From: Sphaeroforma sirkka
Lineage: Eukaryota; Opisthokonta; Ichthyosporea; Ichthyophonida
DNA: 40,626 nucleotides
Assembly: GCA_001586965.3 (NCBI GenBank)
Contig: LUCW03000109.1
Coordinates: forward strand, 1 to 40,626
Reading direction: 5' to 3'
A program made the position numbers and the translations under genes. The notes beneath the pieces are model-generated. The model ran no database searches, had not been told where the DNA came from, and was given only the letters and a program-made list of their open reading frames with translations. Position 1 is the stretch's first letter. Every line of letters begins with the position of its first letter. Below are positions 33,501 to 40,626 of this stretch, one piece after another.

Positions 33501-35161
33501 TGTCTCTTTCATCAGTTCCAAGCTTACATGGCCAAGTCTATGATGCCACATGAGCATATCTGCTTCACCATCATCGGATGCCACAAGGGCCTTATCTTCA
33601 TCGATAATCTTTTGTACCCGAATGTGCTCGGTTGACGGGCGACTTCAGATCCTTCAGGGAAACGATGTATAGCCCTTGTCTAACCGTTGCTTTTCACCAA
33701 ACCACCCTGCGGATCAAATAATGTGCAGTCGTTCTTCTCGCACGTCGCCTTCCAGCCGTTCTTAACAAGCTGTCGTACGGATAAAAGTTGAACACCCGCC
33801 TTAGGAATGAGAAGAGCTAAACCAGTCTCAGGACAGCCGCGCAACTCTCCCTCACCATCTGCATGCAGTTTTTAGTGTTGCCAAGCCCGGTCAATCGCTT
33901 GTTAGAGGGTCTCACTGCAGACAGAGCATCCTCCAATACAACAACATGCTTGCTGGCACCTGTGTCAACCACAAGCTCGTTAGCAGATAAGACCAGATCA
34001 CCCACGCCCAGCAATGCAAACGCCGAATGTTCGCTGATTGTGTTCTCCAATTCAGCTTCAGCGATTGAGGTGACGGATCCATCACACAAGTAGATCATCC
34101 TCGGCAAAGGTGTCATCATCGTCGAGTGTAGTACAGTTATCTTCATCTGTAGCTGAGATAAAGCCACCCTGAACTTCATAATCCGATGAAAAACCTCCAG
34201 ATAGCAAACCGGGTGGAGCATCCAATTCATCATCAAATTTGCTCTCGGCATCGGAAGAATCAGAATCGGTGGAATCACACATCAAGGCCGGCATACCATC
34301 ATCACTGTCGGAATCTCCGTCATCACCGATCGCCATCAATCCAAATCCGAAATAGCCATTGTCATCATCATTCTCATCGTCGAGATCTGGGCAGTCTCGT
34401 TTGATATGCCCTGGTTTCTTGCAATTCAAACACGCCATCTTACCACGACAATTAGCCCGAGTATGCCCGGGCTTAAGGCACTTGAAACAAGTAAGCTCCC
34501 GGCCATCTCTACTACCAAAGTCACCTCTTGGTCGGTCGAAACCACCTCCTCGTCGACCCTTCTGGGCTTGGTAGTTACCCTTGTGATATCGTCCATTAGC
34601 ATAAAGACCGATATCTTCGTCGTCGTTGTCATCATCGTAGACACCGAGTCCAGTCTCAAACACAATGGCGGCTTCCTTCACTTGCTCATAGCTGAATCGA
34701 TTTCCGTTTGCAAACTTTGCATTCAAGTCAATCTTCAGCGGCGCAAACTGACGTGGAAGGCCCTTCATGAAGGATATGCGTTTCCGAATGTTAGTCAACT
34801 CATCCCCTGACCTGCAAGCTGGCCAAATAGAATCTCACATCGGTCGGCGAGTTCAGCAACATTTTCTCCATCGTTCATCTTCATCCTATCTAACTTCTGA
34901 GTCAACGCGTCCAGATTGGCCTCCGTCTGGCGGTTCATTGCGGTAGCGATCTGGGCCAAGGCAACTGCAGGGTTATCAGTGTTACGGACGTATCCAAGAC
35001 AACAGTCTTCAACGCTCTGGACAATCATGGAGTAGGCAATCTCTCCTCTCACGGTCTGTAGCGGCATTGAAGACGGCCTTTTCCTTCAGCTTAGCTTCCA
35101 TCTTCAACTTCCAGTTCGGGTAGCCGGTGGCATCCTTCAGTTTGGGCTCCACGTACTTCAT
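30551..35161 (-). pseudogene. gag-pol: Copia-1 gag-pol of copy E
   Basis: The start codon is at 35161 and gag runs to about 34500. Zinc knuckles (CFKCLKPGHTRANC and CLNCKKPGHIKRDC) lie at about 34395-34490. Protease DTGASKH is near 33950-33975, pre-integrase near 33420-33560, and the integrase core at about 32760-33400. The acidic linker (about 32450-32640) and the second half of integrase lie in one 295-codon open stretch (32251-33138). RT spans about 31470-32110 with LYVDDGLIF near 31510-31535. RNase H is at about 30600-31080 (YADASYGG, TSEAEYVSLAES, KHIDIKYHYVRE). It is a fossil with about a dozen breaks. Confidence 0.88.
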
Positions 35162-35184
35162 CCTCTCGGTTTGGTGATCAGTGG

Positions 35185-35277
35185 TCTTTCTCTCTCTCTC
35201 TCTCTCTCTCAAATCAGCTCTCTAGCTCTCTCTCTCTCTCAAATCAGCGTTCTCTCTCTCTCTCTCTCTCAAATCAG

Positions 35278-35315
<38 letters not shown>
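35185..35315 (-). repeat. (CT)n minisatellite in the leader of copy E
   Basis: CT runs are interrupted three times by AAATCAGC-type words. It ends in a long pure CT run before the TTAGGCACT word that closes the leader repeat in all copies. Confidence 0.93.
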
Positions 35316-35317
<2 letters not shown>

Positions 35318-35378
35318 GGCACTGAGTCCTTGGTCTCCAAAAAATTTCAAGCTTTTTTAGTCCCGTCCGCTGCTTCCA

Positions 35379-35963
35379 TGTGAATTTTTCAACTCTGTGA
35401 AAGTGCTCTTTATTTACTTTTTTGTATTCCGTATTTATACTATTTTTTTTCGTCAAAATTGAACGGCCCTTTCGGCTCGAAAATTTCCTTTGCCAAAGAA
35501 ATTCCAACGGACGTGCGCGATCTATTTTTAGATTCCATCTCTAAAAAAAATACAAACACAATTTCTTCAAATACACTTAAACTTCCAAGACTCATAACTC
35601 AATGAATATTCACTCAAACAACTTGAATAAGGTGTCATATGAAAAAGGAAACCCATTTCCTATCAAATGACACTTAACAAACCTGAAACACATTCGTAAA
35701 CACAACATAACAAAATATTAAGATACAATACATAGGTCAAACACAATAAGGTGTCATACGAACTGTCGGAATTCATTTCCATTTATATCAAATGACACCT
35801 GTAACAAATTATATACATTTAATAGGTCAAACACAATCGGCCTACGAAATACATTCGTAAACACAACATACAAAAACATCGTTAGATAATCGGTTCCTCG
35901 ATGGACTAGGTCTGAGTCCAACACTTAAACATCATTCACCTTTGACAATATGATTTTTCTACA
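35379..35963 (-). repeat. Single LTR shared by copies E and F, with an internal partial duplication
   Basis: 585 bp, against 450-456 bp for free LTRs. The primer-binding site of E lies on its left and the polypurine tract of F on its right. The palindrome is present twice, at 35630-35674 and, less well kept, at 35749-35800. Words such as ATAGGTCAAACACAAT also occur twice, so about 130 bp is a partial tandem duplication. Confidence 0.92.
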
Positions 35964-36022
35964 CTCCCCATGGACGCAAGACATAGTCATCGGACATCAT
36001 TCGATATGTATCTCCCCACAAA

Positions 36023-39000
36023 CTAGCCACAACGACAAAGAGATGTAGACACGACAGCACATCGGTAGCAGCGGCGTTTCATCATATGACTTCGGTGCTT
36101 CACGAAAGCAACCTTAGGCAATGCCTTGGTCAAGGCATCAGCAACCATCAACTCAGACCGGCAGTCCTCCAATGAGATGATCTTCTTTGCGCATAACTCT
36201 CGCACATAATGATATTTGATATCAATATGCTTACTGCGCTTGGTGGTCAATTCCTCAGCCATCTTCTTAGCAGTCTGATTGTCCTCGTAACAAACTACAG
36301 ATTGTCAGAGGCTCGTCCTAGCTCAGATAGCAAATTCAAAGCAGTTTTACGTCACGGCAAGACTCTGCAAGACTGACATACTCTGCCTCAGAAGTACTTA
36401 GGGTGACAAGTGTCTGACGCGCGCGCCCCCCAGTAGACTGGGGCATTTGTGATGAATACCAGATAGCCAGAACGAGAGATCGCTTGTCTTTCTCTCCCCC
36501 CATAGCTTGCATCGGCATACGCACAAAGTTTCAAGTCGTTCCCGGCTTCATAGAAGATTCCCCAGTGTTTGGTAGCCTCCAAGTATCCGCACAGATTTCT
36601 TGCGGCAGCCTCTCTCGCCTTAGTCGGCTGGTCAAGGTATCGGCTCAGTGAACTTGTCGCAAAAGCAATATCAGGACGCGTACCCACAGCTGCAAACATA
36701 AGGGAACCTATGATACCACGGTAGTCTGAATCCTGCACCAATGTACCAGGCCGATTCACGTCGAAAGATGTACTCATAGGTGTACTGACCCTTTTCAATG
36801 GTCCATACTTCTGCGCTAGCTTCTCAATATATGCCGGCTGCGAGATGAAAATTCCTCTTTCAGACATATCAATTTTCCATCCGAGGAAAAACCGTGGAGA
36901 CCCCATCGACTTGACGTCGAACTCTGTCTCGATCTTCTTCAATATCTTCTCCCCATTCGACGTGAAGTCGAAAATATCAAACCGTCATCAACATAAAGTA
37001 CCAGAAAGCAGTTCTTCCGAATAAAGAGACAAGGGTCCGTAAGACTTGGCCGGAATCCAACATCATTAACGAGGAAATCTCTGAAGCGCACAAACCAACA
37101 TAATCCGGCTTGCTTTGAGTCCATAGATACTCTTCTTCAGCTCGCAAATAGCACCCTCCTTAATCAACTGGTGATCCTCATCACTTAGTAAATCACCAAC
37201 TATTTCAACGAAACCAGTGGGGATCTCCGAGCAGACGTACTCTTCCAAATTACCATGCAAAATGCAGTTTTGACATCGAACTGCAATACATCCAAGTTCT
37301 CAGATGCAGCGATAGCCAAACATGCACGCACAGTCTCTTTTGTGACTACTGGTGACGATGTCTCCACATAATCTCGACCATACTGTTGTGCAAATCCCTT
37401 CGCACATAGGCGGGCTTTATGTCGTATCACTGCGCCGCTTTCATCACGCTTGAGAGTGAGAACCCACTTGAGTCCCAGAGGCTTTGTCCGGGCCTTGCAG
37501 CGCTGCTGAAGTTTCCAAACCTTCATCTTCAGCATTGAACGTAGCTCGTCTCTCATGGCTGCGCGGAAGTGCTTCTCATCAGCAGACCCAGTCAAGTCTT
37601 TGAAGGACAATTCATCATCGGCCAGAAATCCAAAGTTAGATTCTTCATGATCTCGTTTACGATCTCGTCGAAGTTTCGAAGTTTGTCGAGGTGGGGTTCC
37701 ACTTGATTGACGTTCACGTTTTCTCTCCGAGTCCAAGTCCGTACGAGCCTTAGAGCTGATCCGCGGGGACATCATGTCATTGGCTCGGTCGCGTGTACGA
37801 TCTACGCGGGTTTTCAATCGCCTGCCACCTCTCGTAGGTGTCTGCTTACCAGGCAAATCACGTTTCTGGTGATTGAGTGGGCGGCGAGCATAACCAGGAT
37901 GCTCACCGGGTCCTGATTCATCACCTCCATCAGTAGATGATTCATCCATAGTGACATCATCGTCGGCGGCATCATCCATGGGACCATCTCCATCACTATC
38001 CGTATCTGATTCTGACGCTGAAGTATCCTTGTTGCCATCACTTGCTCCTACTTCATCGTCAATACTATCATCGTCACCCTCGGAATTATTGACTTTGACC
38101 CTTTCAACGTGACTGGCAATCGTGGGCTCAAGGCGATAATCTCGACTATTCACAACACGCTTTGTCTCTAGGTTGTAAATTCGCATACTGCCGCCAACAG
38201 TATTAAGGCTAGGACCTAGTAAAATACCTTCCTGACCCTTCTTGCCGAATTTCTTGTTATGTTTTCCGGTCAAGAAATATACTTTCGCACCAAAGGAATT
38301 GTTTGTCTGCGACAAATCAGGTTTAACTCCTGACCATAGTTCCGCCCGCGACTTAGCACCACCTCGTTGTGGCATTACGTTGATCAACCAACAAGCATAG
38401 GTAACCGCTTCAAGCCAAAACTCATCGCCCAGTCCAGCCTGCAGTAGTAGAAGAACCCGGGCCATCTCGATTAGGGTTCGATGTGCACGCTCACATCTTC
38501 CATTATGTTCAGGAGTACGTGCTGCCGTCAAACTCTGCTTTATGCCTCTTGCTGATAGCATAGACTTCCAAGTCTCGTTGACAAACTCGCCCCCCTCTAT
38601 CACTATGAGCCTTCTTCGGGAATCGCTTCAACACTGCAAATTCAGTGTCCAGCAAGTGACGCATTGCAGCAGTCGCATCACTCTTTGCTTCAGGCCCAAA
38701 CACCAGTAGTGGTCCGTTGCATCGTCAAGAACCTGGAGACCGAATTGTTTTCCAGTGAGTGACGGTGTCTTCGAGGTCTCGAAGATATCTACGTACAGCT
38801 TCGATCCCGGAACTTCTAGAACCACAGATTTACGTTTACCCTTCGACCCGACCAACTTGCGAGTAATTCTGGCCCGTGTCATCTTGCCCTGCACGCAAGC
38901 TCTACAGAAGGAAGCTTCTCACCCCAACGTCTGGCAACTTTCTCCATTCCTGCGCAAACCATTGTCTCTTTCATCAGTTCCAAGCTTACATGGCCAAGTC

Positions 39001-40620
39001 TATGATGCCACATGAGCATATCTGCTTCACCATCATCGGATGCCACAAGGGCCTTATCTTCATCGATAATCTTTGTACCCGAATGTGCTCGGTTGACGGG
39101 CGACTTCAGATCCTTCAGGGAAACGATGTATAGCCCTTGTCTAACCGTTGCTTTCACCAAACCACCCTGCGGATCAAATAATGTGCAGTCGTTCTTCTCG
39201 CACGTCGCCTTCCAGCCGTTCTTAACAAGCTGTCGTACGGATAAAAGTTGAACACCCGCCTTAGGAATGAGAAGAGCTAAACCAGTCTCAGGACAGCCGC
39301 GCAACTCTCCCTCACCATCTGCATGCAGTTTAGTGTTGCCAAGCCCGGTCAATCGCTTGTTAGAGGGTCTCACTGCAGACAGAGCATCCTCCAATACAAC
39401 AACATGCTTGCTGGCACCTGTGTCAACCACAAGCTCGTTAGCAGATAAGACCAGATCACCCACGCCCAGCAATGCAAACGCCGAATGTTCGCTGATTGTG
39501 TTCTCCAATTCAGCTTCAGCGATTGAGGTGACGGATCCATCCACAAGTAGATCATCCTCGGCAAAGGTGTCATCATCGTCGAGTGTAGTACAGTTATCTT
39601 CATCTGTAGCTGAGATAAAGCCACCCTGAACTTCATAATCCGATGAAAAAACTCCAGATAGCAACCCGGGTGGAGCATCCAATTCATCATCAAATTTGCT
39701 CTCGGCATCGGAAGAATCAGAATCGGTGGAATCACACATCAAGGCCGGCATACCATCATCACTGTCGGAATCTCCGTCATCACCGATCGCCATCAATCCA
39801 AATCCGAAATAGCCATTGTCATCATCATTCTCATCGTCGAGATCTGGGCAGTCTCGTTTGATATGCCCTGGTTTCTTGCAATTCAAACACGCCATCTTAC
39901 CACGACAATTAGCCCGAGTATGCCCGGGCTTAAGGCACTTGAAACAAGTAAGCTCCCGGCCATCTCTACTACCAAAGTCACCTCTTGGTCGGTCGAAACC
40001 ACCTCCTCGTCGACCCTTCTGGGCTTGGTAGTTACCCTTGTGATATCGTCCATTAGCATAAAGACCGATATCTTCGTCGTCGTTGTCATCATCGTAGACA
40101 CCGAGTCCAGTCTCAAAACACAATGGCGGCTTCCTTCACTTGCTCATAGCTGAATCGATTTCCGTTTGCAAACTTCGCATTCAAGTCAATCTTCAGCGGC
40201 GCAAACTGACGTGGAAGGCCCCTTCATGAAGGATATGCGTTTCCGAATGTTAGTCAACTCATCCCCCCTGACCTGCAAGCTGGCCAAATAGAATCTCACA
40301 TCGGTCGGCGAGTTCAGCAACATTTTCTCCATCGTTCATCTTCATCCTATCTAACTTCTGAGTCAACGCGTCCAGATTGGCCTCCGTCTGGCGGTTCATT
40401 GCGGTAGCGATCTGGGCCAAGGCAACTGCAGGGTTATCAGTGTTACGGACGTATCAAGACAACAGTCTTCAACGCTCTGGACAATCATGGAGTAGGCAAT
40501 CTCCTCTCACGGTCTGTAGCGGCATTGAAGACGGCCTTTTTCCTTCAGCTTAGCTTCCATCTTCAACTTCCAGTTCGGGTAGCCGGTGGCATCCTTCAGT
40601 TTGGGCTCCACGTACTTCAT
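36023..40620 (-). pseudogene. gag-pol: Copia-1 gag-pol of copy F
   Basis: Gag start is at 40620 and the zinc knuckles at about 39850-39950. The protease (DTGASKH near 39410-39435) lies with the zinc knuckles, acidic linker and pre-integrase in one 414-codon open stretch (38879-40123). The integrase right half, acidic linker and RT start share a 467-codon open stretch (37200-38603), the longest such piece among the minus-strand copies. The RT catalytic box is near 36975-36995, and RNase H at about 36025-36560. After B it is the best preserved copy. It is a fossil. Confidence 0.88.
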
Positions 40621-40626
40621 CCTCTC

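Larger units (their letters stand above)
29985..35963 (-). mobile_element. Copia-1 copy E, middle unit of the tandem array
   Basis: A minus-strand copia-1 element with the interior at 30489-35378. It shares its 3' LTR with D and its 5' LTR with F. The repeat period is 5394 bp from the LTR edge at 29985 to that at 35379. It matches D and F with only occasional substitutions per kilobase, while small length differences in base runs are more common. It looks full length but has about a dozen breaks. Confidence 0.88.
35379..40626 (-). mobile_element. Copia-1 copy F, third unit of the tandem array, cut by the window edge
   Basis: A minus-strand copia-1 element. Its 3' LTR is shared with E, and the interior runs from 35964 to the window edge, just six bases past the gag start (40618-40620). 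The leader, primer-binding site and 5' LTR would lie outside. It is nearly identical to D and E, and broken, with about seven or eight breaks. Whether a fourth unit follows cannot be seen. Confidence 0.88.

Noticed and set aside
1-40626. Host protein-coding, tRNA or rRNA genes
   Set aside because: I saw no open frame with a host family motif and no obvious tRNA or rRNA word. A covariance-model scan was not possible, so a short RNA gene could still be missed.

Overview
The window is a stretch of eukaryotic nuclear DNA made almost wholly of LTR retrotransposons, many nested in or joined to one another. I found no host protein gene, no rRNA, no convincing tRNA and no CRISPR array. Ty1/copia and Ty3/gypsy polyproteins, TG...CA LTRs, polypurine tracts and target-site duplications show a eukaryote. 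The host lineage cannot be read from the window; an alga, an oomycete-like protist, a fungus or an invertebrate would all fit.

Layout. 1-647 is a remnant of a Ty3/gypsy pol (family G1), followed by unassigned DNA with a CA/TA microsatellite. 1111-5283 is a 3'-truncated copia element of a second family (copia-2); its promoter and gag start lie in a 524-bp tandem duplication. About 5284-5610 looks like an LTR. 5616-11385 is copia-1 copy A on the minus strand, with both LTRs and a 5-bp target duplication (GTGAC). To its right a gag-like start (11472-11783) is cut by a second copia-2 fragment (11784-13465). A Ty3/gypsy pol of another family (G2) follows, 13685-16832, with an unusual Dam-methyltransferase-like domain between RNase H and integrase. 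About 16841-17138 looks like a minus-strand LTR of yet another element.

17171-22926 is copia-1 copy B on the plus strand, the best-preserved copy. It abuts a very noisy copia-1 internal piece, copy C (22927 to about 25570). From about 24566 C is finely interleaved with the opposite-strand end of copy D. From there to the window edge, copies D, E and F run head to tail on the minus strand, and each neighbouring pair shares a single LTR (29985-30488 and 35379-35963).

The copia-1 parts form one standard programme: LTR promoter, primer-binding site, purine-rich leader, gag with two zinc knuckles, protease, integrase, reverse transcriptase, RNase H, polypurine tract and LTR. Every copy in the window is broken. 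Many differences among D, E and F are in homopolymer lengths, so part of the apparent decay may be long-read sequence error. The main items for a second look are the shared-LTR array, the two-strand mosaic at the C/D join and the Dam-like domain in the Ty3-like element.
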